64,000 bases of DNA. Source: Maribacter algarum (ex Zhang et al. 2020) (lineage in GTDB: Bacteria; Bacteroidota; Bacteroidia; Flavobacteriales; Flavobacteriaceae). The notes below the pieces were generated by a model that saw only the letters and a program-made list of their open reading frames with translations, was not told the origin of the DNA and searched no databases. A program made the translations under genes and the position numbers. This document shows positions 36,953 through 46,801 of this stretch, one piece after another. Numbering within the stretch: position 1 is the first letter of the stretch; every line of letters starts with the position of its first letter. The DNA lies in assembly GCF_005885635.1 (NCBI RefSeq), contig NZ_VATY01000002.1, forward strand, positions 558,001 through 622,000, written 5' to 3'.

Positions 36953-38220
36953 GCAGATTCCTGTGCATAGTATTGGTTTTCCTTTTTCTACAGGGTTGTG
37001 TCGAAACTTTTGAAATCGAAACAAGAGGTTTTGAAGGTGTTTTGGTAGTGGATGCCAAATTAACGGACGAATTGAAACGTCAAAAAGTAAACCTATCTAG
37101 GGCAAGACCTTTTGAAGTAGATAGTATTATTGCTGAAAGAAATGCTACAATTAGAATTACCAGTGGTTCTGGTAGCAGTTATGAATTTCAAGAGGTATCT
37201 CCAGGTTTGTATGAATCTTTAGAGGTTTTTGGGGCAAATCAGGCAGAACGTTATCAAATGGAGATTGTCACAGCTGATGGCAGTACTTTTTTGTCTGAAG
37301 AGGTTACAACTCCAAATCCTAGTGAAATAAAAGAACTTCATGCTGAAAGAATGATAAAAGGTGATGGAGACGAGGGCATAGGCATAATGCTGAATACCCA
37401 AAGCTCAGCTAATGATAATGCATATCTACGCTATGAATATGAAGAAGATTTTAAGATTATCGCTCCTGATTGGATGCCGTTTGATTTTGATATTATTAGT
37501 GATGATCCTTGTAGTGATTTAGGCTTGCTTGTTGAAACCAAGCCAAACCTCAATAATAACCGCGTGTGTTATGGTCATACCGAATCTAATGCTATTTTGT
37601 TGGCAAATAGTGAGCTACTTAGTGCAAATACCTTAACTGACTATCAAGTTCGTTTTATAGGGAGGGAAAATTATGCGATTTCACATCGATATAGCATTTT
37701 GGTAAAACAGATAAGTTTAGATCAAGGAGCATATGCCTACTATCAAAACTTGAATAGCTTTTCGAATAACGAAGATGTTTATACTTCAGTTCAACCTGGG
37801 TTTTTAGAGGGAAATATTAGTTCTACTAACACTGAAGCTTCTGTCATAGGATATTTTGAAGTTAGTTCAGTTCGTTCGGAGCGCTTATTTTTTGATTATA
37901 CTGACTTTTTCCCGAATGAAGAATTACCACCTTACCCTTCGGGGTGCGTTGTTTCAAGTCCACCATTATATCCACCTGGGGGTGCTGGTCTTGTTCCATG
38001 CTATCTCATTACACAGGAAGATGACGGTATTGGTTCACCTTTAATAGACGGTATCCGTGAAGGTTTATTTACGTATTGGGACGACTTTCCAATAACAGAG
38101 GAACGTATTAAGGAACATAACGGTGTTTATGGCTTAGGGACTTTTTTGGTAAAACCGGCGGTATGCGGTGATTGCACCGTATTAGGTAGTAATATAAAAC
38201 CTGATTTTTGGATAGAATGA
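36949..38220 (+). CDS. DUF4249 lipoprotein, array member 3
   Basis: 423 residues from the ATG at 36949, which overlaps the previous stop as ATGA; an in-frame TTG 9 nt upstream is less likely. Lipobox LQGC. The first 130 codons are close to member 5 at the DNA level (both share long runs around DSIIAERNATIR and TADGSTFLSEEVTT), which indicates recent duplication or gene conversion. Tail CGDCTVLGSNIKPDFWIE. Confidence 0.9.
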   Translation: MSRFLCIVLVFLFLQGCVETFEIETRGFEGVLVVDAKLTDELKRQKVNLSRARPFEVDSIIAERNATIRITSGSGSSYEFQEVSPGLYESLEVFGANQAERYQMEIVTADGSTFLSEEVTTPNPSEIKELHAERMIKGDGDEGIGIMLNTQSSANDNAYLRYEYEEDFKIIAPDWMPFDFDIISDDPCSDLGLLVETKPNLNNNRVCYGHTESNAILLANSELLSANTLTDYQVRFIGRENYAISHRYSILVKQISLDQGAYAYYQNLNSFSNNEDVYTSVQPGFLEGNISSTNTEASVIGYFEVSSVRSERLFFDYTDFFPNEELPPYPSGCVVSSPPLYPPGGAGLVPCYLITQEDDGIGSPLIDGIREGLFTYWDDFPITEERIKEHNGVYGLGTFLVKPAVCGDCTVLGSNIKPDFWIE

Positions 38221-38227
38221 TTAATAT

Positions 38228-39478
38228 ATGAAGAGAATAATTTACGTCATATCGTTATTTGCTTTTCTGCAAGGCTGTATAGAGCCTTTTCAAGCCGAAA
38301 CTCAAGTCTTTGAGGATTTGTTGGTTGTTGATGCGAGATTGACTAATGAAGATAAACAGCATCAAATTCTATTGTCACGGGCTAGACCTTTTGAACAGGA
38401 TAGCATCAACCCAGAAAGAAATGCCCGGGTCTCCATTATTGAGGGTTCGGGTACAACGTATGACTTTGAGGAATACGAACCAGGTCATTATGTTTCGACT
38501 ATGGCTTTCAGTGGAAAGGTGAATCAGAGCTATCAATTAAAAATAACAACCTCAGATGGTGAATCGTATGCGTCTACCCCTGAAGTCATGCCAGAAAATG
38601 TACCCATTGGTGATCTTAAGGTAAAGCGAATGTTGAATGAGGAAGGAGAAGATGGGGTTTCAATCCAGATTGATAATGAAAGTTTAGGAAATCAGCCGAG
38701 ATATTTCCGATATGATTATCAAGAGGACTATGAAATTAGGGCACCCAAATGGAATCCCTTTAAAATGGTGGTAATCGATTCGATTGCATGTGAAGACGGT
38801 GATGCGTATGAAGTAATTATAGAAGCCAAAAATTCTCTCAAAGGACGTATATGTTACGGAAATAGAATTTCAACTAGAATTATTTTAGCAGCTACAAACA
38901 ATTTAGAGCGTAATGACATCGCTGATTTCGAAGTACAGTTCGTGGCCCGTGAAAACTTTATTTTGAGCTATCGCTACAGTATTCTTGTAAATCAATACAC
39001 CCAATCCGTTAATGCGCATTCGTATTATCGGGGTTTAGAGGACTTTAGTGTTTCGGAGAGTGTTTTTTCCGAAACCCAACCCGGTTTTTTAGCGGGTAAT
39101 ATTTTCTCAGAATCAGATGGGGAACAAAATGTAATAGGCTATTTTGAAACTGCCCCGGTAAGTTCCAAACGTATATTTTTTAATTATAAAGACCTTTTTC
39201 CAGCCGAACCTTTGCCTGAATATCCTATTAACTGTGAGAATCTAGGCAGCCCTGATCTGGTGGCACCTGGCTATCATTGCTCTGATGGAGCATTCGGTTT
39301 TTGTGACGGTAGCTGCATATCACCATTGATAGAATTAATACGGGCTGACGAAATTATTTTCGCAGCTGAGAATGAAGCAGAATTTTCCTTTAACAATCCT
39401 TTTTTGGTGCTTCTCAAACCCTGTGGGGATTGCACGGTATATGGGAGTGATATAAAACCTGATTTTTGGATAGAATGA
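38228..39478 (+). CDS. DUF4249 lipoprotein, array member 4
   Basis: 416 residues, lipobox LQGC (CIEPFQAETQ opening as in member 2). Family blocks YFRYDYQEDYEIRAPKW, SYRYSILVNQY and RIFFNYKDLFPAEPLPEY. The junction with member 3 (TGA then ATTAATATATGAAG) copies the member 1-2 junction with one base changed, evidence of block duplication. Contains extra cysteines (SDGAFGFCDGSC) near residue 360. Tail CGDCTVYGSDIKPDFWIE. Confidence 0.9.
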   Translation: MKRIIYVISLFAFLQGCIEPFQAETQVFEDLLVVDARLTNEDKQHQILLSRARPFEQDSINPERNARVSIIEGSGTTYDFEEYEPGHYVSTMAFSGKVNQSYQLKITTSDGESYASTPEVMPENVPIGDLKVKRMLNEEGEDGVSIQIDNESLGNQPRYFRYDYQEDYEIRAPKWNPFKMVVIDSIACEDGDAYEVIIEAKNSLKGRICYGNRISTRIILAATNNLERNDIADFEVQFVARENFILSYRYSILVNQYTQSVNAHSYYRGLEDFSVSESVFSETQPGFLAGNIFSESDGEQNVIGYFETAPVSSKRIFFNYKDLFPAEPLPEYPINCENLGSPDLVAPGYHCSDGAFGFCDGSCISPLIELIRADEIIFAAENEAEFSFNNPFLVLLKPCGDCTVYGSDIKPDFWIE

Positions 39479-40755
39479 ACAGATTTCTGAATATAGTATT
39501 GATTATCCTTTTTCTACAGGGTTGCGTCGAAACCTTTGAAGTTGAAACGAGAGGTTTTGAAGGCCTACTAGTTGTAGATGCCAAACTAACTGACGAATTG
39601 AAACGTCAAAAAGTAAACCTGTCAAGGGCAAGACCTTTTGAAGTAGATAGTGTTATTGCTGAAAGAAATGCTACAATTAGAATGACCAGTGGTTCTGGTA
39701 GCAGTCATGCCTTTCAAGAAGTATCTCCTGGCTTGTATGAATCTTTAGAGGTCTTTGGGGCAAGTCGAGGAGAAAGTTATCAAATGGAGATTGTAACAGC
39801 TGATGGCAGTACTTTTTTGTCTGAAGAGGTTACAACTCCAAATCCGAGCGCAATAGAAGACCTACATGCGGGAAGAACGGTAAAAGATGATGGCGATGAA
39901 GGTATTAGCATTATGCTTAATTCACGAGGCTCGGTAAATGGCAACTCGTTCCTGCGCTATGAATATGAGGAAGACTATAAAATCATAGCTCCTGATTGGA
40001 GTCCATGGGAGTTTGACATAGTAGATGACGATCTTTGTGATATTGTTGTTGGTCAGGCCTTCGGTTTTGGAGTTGAACTAAAGCCAAATGAAAATAATAA
40101 TCGTGTATGTTATGGACATAGAGAATCTACAGACATTATACTAGCTGATAGTGAAAACCTTATAGGTAATTCAGTGTCCGATTATCGCTTGCGTTTTATT
40201 TCTAAGAATGATTTTGCAATAACCCATAGGTATAGCATTTTAGTAAAGCAAGTCAGTTTAAATCAAAACGCGTATTCCTACTATGAAAATCTCGATAGTT
40301 TCTCAAGTAATGATGATGTTTTTACATCGATACAACCTGGATTTTTAGAAGGTAACATCCGTGCTGCTGATGGTATTTCGAAAGTTGTAGGATTTTTTGA
40401 GGTTAGCTCCGTTCGTTCTCAGAGATTGTTCTTTAATTATACGGATTTTTTCCCAAATGAAAATGGGCCGCCTTATCCCATAAATTGCACTATTAGCAGC
40501 CCAGCTTTAATTCCTCCTGGAGCTCATTGCAGTACCGCTGGCGGGATTTCAGATGGCACTTTAGGCTCACCGCTTATAGATGGTATTCGAGCGGGACTTT
40601 ACGTTTATTATATGGAAAATTTGATTACTCCAGAGCGTATTGCAGAAAATGAAGGTAGATTAGGTGGTTTAGGGCCTTTTTGGGTTAAACCAAAAGCATG
40701 TGGAGATTGTACCGAATTAGGTAGTAATATAAAACCTGAATTTTGGATAGAATGA
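39475..40755 (+). CDS. DUF4249 lipoprotein, array member 5
   Basis: 426 residues from the ATG at 39475 that overlaps the stop of member 4 (ATGA), the same junction as members 2-3. Lipobox LQGC. Its N-terminal third is nearly the same as member 3 (CVETFEVETRGFEG, TADGSTFLSEEVTT), then the sequences drift apart, most strongly near residues 355-405 where the putative ligand-facing C-terminal loops lie. Tail CGDCTELGSNIKPEFWIE. Confidence 0.9.
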   Translation: MNRFLNIVLIILFLQGCVETFEVETRGFEGLLVVDAKLTDELKRQKVNLSRARPFEVDSVIAERNATIRMTSGSGSSHAFQEVSPGLYESLEVFGASRGESYQMEIVTADGSTFLSEEVTTPNPSAIEDLHAGRTVKDDGDEGISIMLNSRGSVNGNSFLRYEYEEDYKIIAPDWSPWEFDIVDDDLCDIVVGQAFGFGVELKPNENNNRVCYGHRESTDIILADSENLIGNSVSDYRLRFISKNDFAITHRYSILVKQVSLNQNAYSYYENLDSFSSNDDVFTSIQPGFLEGNIRAADGISKVVGFFEVSSVRSQRLFFNYTDFFPNENGPPYPINCTISSPALIPPGAHCSTAGGISDGTLGSPLIDGIRAGLYVYYMENLITPERIAENEGRLGGLGPFWVKPKACGDCTELGSNIKPEFWIE

Positions 40756-42062
40756 AAAGGTATTTTATGTACTTAGGGGGTTTGTTGTCACTTTCTGCAT
40801 GTGTGGAATCTTTCGACTTTGAAACGCGTGAAAGCTCAGGTATTTTAGTAGTGGAAGCTACAATTACGGACAAAGTAGATACTCAACTTGTGGTACTTTC
40901 GAGGTCCGCAAATTTGGAAAAAGTCAATATACCAGAACGGGACTCTCTCGACGTGCGGGGTTCATTTGAAGCCTCTGTATTTGAACGAACAAATCCTGAA
41001 GGTGGAGCTAGTGTGAAGATTGTTAGTCAATCAGGTATTGAATTTTCTTTTAATGAAAGGGGAGATGGCGTTTATGAGTCATTGAATGAATTTGGATTAG
41101 AAGCGTCCATGCAATACCAGTTGCAAATTACCACGCGAAATGGTGAAACCTATGAATCGGAGTTTAGAGGCCTATCCGGTAAATCCCGGATAGACAATAT
41201 CTATGCGGAACGTGGCTTCAATGCACAAGGTGAGGAGGGTATGCTCATTTTTGCAGATGGCACAAACACTACTTCTGAATCGGACTATTTTCGGTATAGC
41301 TATGAAGAAACTTATAAAATTATTGCCCCTACTTGGACTTCAATGGAGTTTGAAGTTTTGCAAGAAGAATTGGAAACTATAAATGATACCGTTGTTTTAT
41401 ACCCTAAAGTAAGGTTAGTTGAACGGAGTGAAGAGGAACAAATATGTTATACAACTAAAAGGTCACAAGAGATTAACCTTGCTAGTACACTAACATCGGA
41501 TGCTTCTGATATAAAACGACATGTGGTTCGATTCATAAATAGGAACGACCCCATGTTATCGCATAGATATAGCATCCTTTTGAAACAGTTTGTAGTGGAT
41601 AATAATGCGCATAGTTATTATACAAGCCTTCTTGATTTTTCGCAGCAAGAGAATGTATTTACTGAAATTCAACCCGGCTTTTTGGAAGGCAATTTGAAAA
41701 GAACCGATATAGATGAAGGAAAGGTTATCGGCTATTTTGAAGTTGCAAGTATCGCAGAAAAACGTTTTTTCTTCAATTATGAAGACTTTTTTCCAAATGA
41801 GGAATTGCCGCCTTATTTTGGGGATATTAATTGTGGTCGCTTCATATCGCCGGCCCTGGGAGACCCAGAGCTAGATGGCCCACAACCATTGGGTTGCCCA
41901 GGACCAACACTTGTTTTTGATATTTTGTCTGGGCGACTTGAATACGCTACTGTAAATGCGGATCCAGGTGACTGTGAGGGACCCTATTTTATGACCTTTC
42001 AGGCATGTGGCGATTGCACCGTTTTCGGCAGTAACATTAAACCTGATTTTTGGGAAGATTAG
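40752..42062 (+). CDS. DUF4249 lipoprotein, array member 6
   Basis: 436 residues from the ATG at 40752, again an ATGA overlap with the previous stop. Lipobox LSAC. It forms a third subgroup with member 7, with a longer N-terminal loop (residues about 55-80) and the segments SDYFRYSYEETYKIIAPTW, SHRYSILLKQFV and EKRFFFNYEDFFPNEELPPYF. Tail CGDCTVFGSNIKPDFWED. Confidence 0.9.
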   Translation: MKRYFMYLGGLLSLSACVESFDFETRESSGILVVEATITDKVDTQLVVLSRSANLEKVNIPERDSLDVRGSFEASVFERTNPEGGASVKIVSQSGIEFSFNERGDGVYESLNEFGLEASMQYQLQITTRNGETYESEFRGLSGKSRIDNIYAERGFNAQGEEGMLIFADGTNTTSESDYFRYSYEETYKIIAPTWTSMEFEVLQEELETINDTVVLYPKVRLVERSEEEQICYTTKRSQEINLASTLTSDASDIKRHVVRFINRNDPMLSHRYSILLKQFVVDNNAHSYYTSLLDFSQQENVFTEIQPGFLEGNLKRTDIDEGKVIGYFEVASIAEKRFFFNYEDFFPNEELPPYFGDINCGRFISPALGDPELDGPQPLGCPGPTLVFDILSGRLEYATVNADPGDCEGPYFMTFQACGDCTVFGSNIKPDFWED

Positions 42063-42066
42063 CTAA

Positions 42067-43356
42067 ATGAAGAAATTTAGATACATATCGGCCATAATCT
42101 TGATCTTTACATCTTGTGTAGAACAATTTGACATTTCCGATGAACTTCCGGATAATATTGCAGAAAGTATTTTGGTTGTTGAGGCTACGATTACCGATGC
42201 TATAGAAGTCCAAAAAGTGTTCTTAAAGAGAGCTTCCAACCTTGGACAAGTAAATCTTCAAGAATATGACTATAATCCTAATCTACGTGAATTCCCAGTG
42301 GAAGATTTAACCAATTATGAAGAAAACGCGGCTGTGACAATAGTTGACGATATGGGCATTCGATTTGATTTTTCAGAATCCGAGCCCGGTACCTACCTAT
42401 CTAATAGTCCATTTGCGGTTGAAATAGGGAGTGAATATCAGCTTCAAGTTACAACTAGCATTAATGAGGACATAAGGTCTGATTTCAGAAATGTACCCGG
42501 AAAATCACAAATCACAAATCTATATGCAGAACGTATCGTAAATGATTCCGGTATTGAGGGAATGGCTATTTACGCCGATGGTGATGATAGTAGTGGAATT
42601 GCCGACCATTTTAGATATGTCTACGAGGAGACGTATAAAATTATTGCTCCCAAATGGACAGATAAAGAAATAAATGTAATTTTTGAAGGCAATTTAATAA
42701 ACGAGACCCCCATATTAGAAGTCGTAGATCGTCCCCAAGAGGAGCAAACCTGCTATGGTACCGCAAATTCAACTGATATAATACTGGAGAGTACCATCAA
42801 TTTGGAATTTCCAGAAGTAAAAAGAAAGCTAGTACGTTTTATCGACAGAGACAACGCAATTCTCACACATCGGTATAGTATACTGGTGAAGCAACTTGTA
42901 CAATCACAGTCGTCATATCAATACTACGAACGTCTCCGCAGTTTCACTAAAAGCGAGAGTGTTTTCAGTGAGATACAGCCTGGTTTCCTGGAAGGTAACT
43001 TAAAATCTTCCGCTGGTACTCCGGTTATTGGTTATTTTGAGGTGTCAAGTGTATCGGAAAAACGTATATTTTTTGATTACGAAGACTTTTTTCAGGGAGA
43101 GGAGCTACCACCTTATTTTTTTGGTTTTAACTGTGAGAGAATTTTGAGTCCACCTTTGCTACGAATAGATGGTTGTCCAACGCCCATCTCCGAACAAGTT
43201 GGTTTTGAGCTCGTTGAATATTTGGATTTAAATGATGGTTCGCTCAACGACTTTTTATTAATATCTTGCCCAGGGCCGTATTTGGTAACCCCACGAATAT
43301 GCGGTGACTGTACGCTTTTAGGCAGTAATGTTAAACCTGATTTTTGGATTGATTGA
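42067..43356 (+). CDS. DUF4249 lipoprotein, array member 7
   Basis: 429 residues, starting 4 nt after member 6. Lipobox FTSC. The sequence follows member 6 (DHFRYVYEETYKIIAPKW, THRYSILVKQLV, EKRIFFDYEDFFQGEELPPYF) with the tail CGDCTLLGSNVKPDFWID. It is the last DUF4249 gene of the array and the most divergent from member 1. Confidence 0.9.
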   Translation: MKKFRYISAIILIFTSCVEQFDISDELPDNIAESILVVEATITDAIEVQKVFLKRASNLGQVNLQEYDYNPNLREFPVEDLTNYEENAAVTIVDDMGIRFDFSESEPGTYLSNSPFAVEIGSEYQLQVTTSINEDIRSDFRNVPGKSQITNLYAERIVNDSGIEGMAIYADGDDSSGIADHFRYVYEETYKIIAPKWTDKEINVIFEGNLINETPILEVVDRPQEEQTCYGTANSTDIILESTINLEFPEVKRKLVRFIDRDNAILTHRYSILVKQLVQSQSSYQYYERLRSFTKSESVFSEIQPGFLEGNLKSSAGTPVIGYFEVSSVSEKRIFFDYEDFFQGEELPPYFFGFNCERILSPPLLRIDGCPTPISEQVGFELVEYLDLNDGSLNDFLLISCPGPYLVTPRICGDCTLLGSNVKPDFWID

Positions 43357-43379
43357 AAAGAATAAAAAGAATAAAAGAT

Positions 43380-45140
43380 ATGTTTATGAAAACGAATATC
43401 AAATTTTTAGTACTGATCGCCCTAGTTTTTGGTCAGATCAGTTTTGGCCAAGACAAACAGAATAGTTCATATGACCAATTCAAAGTATTACCTAGTGAAA
43501 AGGTGTATCTGAGCATTAATACTTCCTTGCTTTTTACCGGGGAATACCTTTTCTATAAAATGTACTGTTTGAATGATAAGACCAAGCAACCTAGTGAAAT
43601 AAGTACAATTGGATATGTTGAGCTGATAGGTGAAGACAAAGAAGTTGTTTTTCGGCATAAAATCCGTTTAGCGAAAAGTCAAGGGCGGGGTGATTTTTTC
43701 GTACCCACTTCCGTTGCTTCCGGAAATTATAAACTTATTGCATATACACGCTGGATGAGAAATGGTACCGTTGATGTATTCTTTCAAGAAGATATTAGCA
43801 TTATAAATCCGTACCAAGTAAATCAGGATGCCATTTTACCGGATTTAACAGAAAAAGAAGCGATTGGAGCAGCAGCGAGTCCCATCGAAATACTGGAGGA
43901 CAAACGTTTTGTACTATCCACGGATAAAGAGAGTTATGCCAAAAAATCTAAAGTAACAATTGGACTTCAGAATTTTAGAGGAGCTTCGGGTTATGGTAAC
44001 TATACGGTGTCTGTTCGAAAGAAGGAAGCCTTAAAAAACACAAACAAACATACCCCGGAATCCTATATAGAATGGCATAAAAAGCAAATGGCAACTACGG
44101 AAGTTTTTTATCCCGAAATAAAGTTTGCACCGGAATTGGATGGGGAATTGATAAAAGGCCAACTCATTCCAAAAGATGGGATAGCATCCGTAGCGAACAA
44201 AAAGATTAGCGCTTCAATACCTGGTGAAGATTTTCAACTCAAAGTTTTTTACACCGATAGTTTAGGAGTTTTTCATGTGAACCTAGATAAAGATTACACG
44301 GTACCCACTGTGCTATTTCAAATGTTGGAGGGTAAAGAAGATGCATATACCATTCAGGTAACTCCTGAAGAGCCTATTGATTATGCTTCCTTAAAGTTTC
44401 AAAAATTTTACATCAATCCAGAAATGCAGGACGCAATTGTAGGGCGTAGCGTTCACAATCAAATTGAAAATGGGTATTTCGTGGTGAAACCTGACACCTT
44501 GCGTCTTGACCTCTTAAATGACCCTTATGGAGGGGCATTTGTCGAAACAGTCAACCTAGAAGAGTTTACCCGATTCAAAACCCTTGACGAAACAATTGTC
44601 GAACTGATACCGAATGTTTGGACCAAAAGGAACAAGGAAGGTAAGAAGGTGTTCAAAGTACGTTCATTTGATGAGACCTATGAAGAGTCTGAATATGATG
44701 CTTTGGTCTATATTGATGGTGTTTTTATAAAAGACCCTGATACTGTTTTGGATTTTGATACAAGAACGGTTAAAAGTGTTAATACAGTTCGTGAGAAGTA
44801 CCGCATTGGCGGGAAGTATTACTTCGGAATGGTCAATATCGTAACCAATGAGGGCAGCTATTTCGATGCGTTGAACGATGCCAATATTACCAAATGGGAA
44901 TTGGATAGTCCGCGTCCCATTAAGAACTATTTTAATCAAAAGCACCTCGTGGATTCTAATGAGAGAATTCCTGATTTAAGAGGACAACTTTTTTGGAAAC
45001 CTACCATTTCTTTTGAGGGCAAAGAATTGGACTTGTCTTTTTATACGTCGGAAGTCCCTGGGGAGTATGAAGTGGTTTTAGAAGGTTTTTCCATTTATGG
45101 CAGACCGGTCGCCATTCGGGAATCATTTTTAGTAGAATAA
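43380..45140 (+). CDS. MG2-like surface protein ending in a plug-like segment
   Basis: 586 residues from the ATG at 43380; a TTG at 43353 and an ATG at 43386 are alternatives, and the signal peptide KTNIKFLVLIALVFGQISFG favours 43380 or 43386. The region about 25-150 (EKVYLSINTSLLFTGEYLFYK, GNYKLIAYTRWMRNG) matches the macroglobulin MG2-like domain found in Bacteroidota envelope proteins. Residues about 430-490 (ALVYIDGVFIKDP, KSVNTVREKYRIGGKYYFG and MVNIVTNEG) resemble a TonB plug, but no beta-barrel follows. It closes the DUF4249 operon. Confidence 0.75.
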   Translation: MFMKTNIKFLVLIALVFGQISFGQDKQNSSYDQFKVLPSEKVYLSINTSLLFTGEYLFYKMYCLNDKTKQPSEISTIGYVELIGEDKEVVFRHKIRLAKSQGRGDFFVPTSVASGNYKLIAYTRWMRNGTVDVFFQEDISIINPYQVNQDAILPDLTEKEAIGAAASPIEILEDKRFVLSTDKESYAKKSKVTIGLQNFRGASGYGNYTVSVRKKEALKNTNKHTPESYIEWHKKQMATTEVFYPEIKFAPELDGELIKGQLIPKDGIASVANKKISASIPGEDFQLKVFYTDSLGVFHVNLDKDYTVPTVLFQMLEGKEDAYTIQVTPEEPIDYASLKFQKFYINPEMQDAIVGRSVHNQIENGYFVVKPDTLRLDLLNDPYGGAFVETVNLEEFTRFKTLDETIVELIPNVWTKRNKEGKKVFKVRSFDETYEESEYDALVYIDGVFIKDPDTVLDFDTRTVKSVNTVREKYRIGGKYYFGMVNIVTNEGSYFDALNDANITKWELDSPRPIKNYFNQKHLVDSNERIPDLRGQLFWKPTISFEGKELDLSFYTSEVPGEYEVVLEGFSIYGRPVAIRESFLVE

Positions 45141-45202
45141 TTTGTAGTCCTTTACTTTAAAAATAGAAATCTTTACTTACATTTAAAGCATAGAACACAA
45201 AT

Positions 45203-46738
45203 ATGCTTTCAAAAGTTTATGGCAGCGCTGTCTTTGGCGTTGAAGCCCAAACAATAACCTGTGAGGTGAATGTGGATACAGGTGTTGGCTACCACTTGGT
45301 TGGACTGCCCGATAATGCGATCAAAGAGAGCAACTATCGCATCGCTGCGGCTTTGTTGAATAATGGATATCGCATTCCTGGTAAGAAAATAACACTCAAT
45401 TTAGCTCCCGCTGATTTGCGTAAAGAAGGTTCTGCCTATGATTTGACCTTGGCTTTGGGTATTCTAACCGCATCGGGACAAATAAACTCCGAAAATCTTG
45501 AGAAGTATATTATCATGGGCGAACTTTCCTTAGATGGAAGTCTGCAACCCATCAAAGGGGCTTTGCCCATTGCTATAAAGGCACAGGAAGAAGGTTTTGA
45601 AGGATTTATTCTACCCAAGGCAAATGCAAAAGAAGCCGCAATAGTAGGAGATTTAAAGGTCTACGGTGTAGAAAATATTAGTGAAGTCATTGAGTTCTTT
45701 GATAAGGGAACACCCTTGGAACAAACCATCATTGATACTCGAGCGGAATTCTATAAAAACCTGGATTTTCCAGAATTTGACTTTTCAGATGTAAAGGGAC
45801 AGGAAAGTATCAAACGGTGTATGGAAATCGCTGCGGCTGGCGGACATAATGTGATTTTGATAGGCCCACCTGGGGCGGGAAAAACGATGCTGGCCAAGCG
45901 ATTGCCATCTATTTTACCACCGATGACCTTGCATGAGGCTTTGGAAACTACCAAAATACATAGTGTCGTAGGGCGAATCAAAAATATGGGACTGATGAGC
46001 CAACGTCCTTTTCGGAGTCCCCACCATACCATTTCGGACGTGGCTCTTGTCGGTGGTGGTTCATATCCACAACCCGGAGAGATTTCACTCTCTCATAATG
46101 GCGTTCTCTTTTTAGATGAACTTCCTGAATTTAAAAGAGGCGTTTTAGAAGTATTGCGCCAACCCTTGGAAGACCGCGAAGTAACGATTTCACGAGCGCG
46201 ATTTACCGTAACCTACCCCAGTAGTTTTATGTTGGTGGCCAGTATGAATCCGAGTCCTGGGGGCTATTTTAATGACCCCGATGCCCCCGTAACTTCTTCC
46301 CCTGCGGAAATGCAACGGTACTTGGGTAAAATCTCAGGACCCTTGTTGGACCGTATCGATATTCATATTGAAGTGACTCCCGTTCCTTTTGAAAAATTGA
46401 GTGAAGACCGAAAAGGAGAGGGGAGTGTTGAAATACGAAAACGGGTAACAAAAGCCCGCGAACTGCAAACCAAACGTTTTCTAGAGCTGGAAAATGTACA
46501 TTACAACGCCCAAATGAATACCAAACAGATTCGTCAATTCTGTCAATTAGATAAACCTTCAAAAGAACTTTTAAAAAATGCCATGGAAAGGTTGAATCTT
46601 TCTGCAAGAGCTTATGACCGTATTTTAAAAGTAGCACGAACTATTGCTGATTTGGAAAATAGTTTAGAAGTGAATGGCAATCATATTGGTGAGGCGATTC
46701 AGTATCGCAGTTTGGATCGCGAGGGGTGGTTGGGGTAA
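45203..46738 (+). CDS. comM: YifB/ComM family Mg-chelatase-like AAA+ ATPase
   Basis: 511 residues. N-terminal Lon-protease-like S5 fold region (GVEAQTITCEVNVDTGVGYHLVGLP, in parts), Walker A GPPGAGKTM near 222, Walker B LFLDELPEF, and a C-terminal Mg_chelatase_C domain. ComM is a helicase that extends heteroduplex during natural transformation. The gene is intact; comM is a known insertion hotspot in other bacteria. The TIR gene begins 63 nt downstream on the same strand. Confidence 0.94.
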   Translation: MLSKVYGSAVFGVEAQTITCEVNVDTGVGYHLVGLPDNAIKESNYRIAAALLNNGYRIPGKKITLNLAPADLRKEGSAYDLTLALGILTASGQINSENLEKYIIMGELSLDGSLQPIKGALPIAIKAQEEGFEGFILPKANAKEAAIVGDLKVYGVENISEVIEFFDKGTPLEQTIIDTRAEFYKNLDFPEFDFSDVKGQESIKRCMEIAAAGGHNVILIGPPGAGKTMLAKRLPSILPPMTLHEALETTKIHSVVGRIKNMGLMSQRPFRSPHHTISDVALVGGGSYPQPGEISLSHNGVLFLDELPEFKRGVLEVLRQPLEDREVTISRARFTVTYPSSFMLVASMNPSPGGYFNDPDAPVTSSPAEMQRYLGKISGPLLDRIDIHIEVTPVPFEKLSEDRKGEGSVEIRKRVTKARELQTKRFLELENVHYNAQMNTKQIRQFCQLDKPSKELLKNAMERLNLSARAYDRILKVARTIADLENSLEVNGNHIGEAIQYRSLDREGWLG

Positions 46739-46801
46739 TTCAAACCATCTTCCCCCAAAAACATGCCCATATTTTCCTGATATTTATTAATTTGTGAACA
46801 A

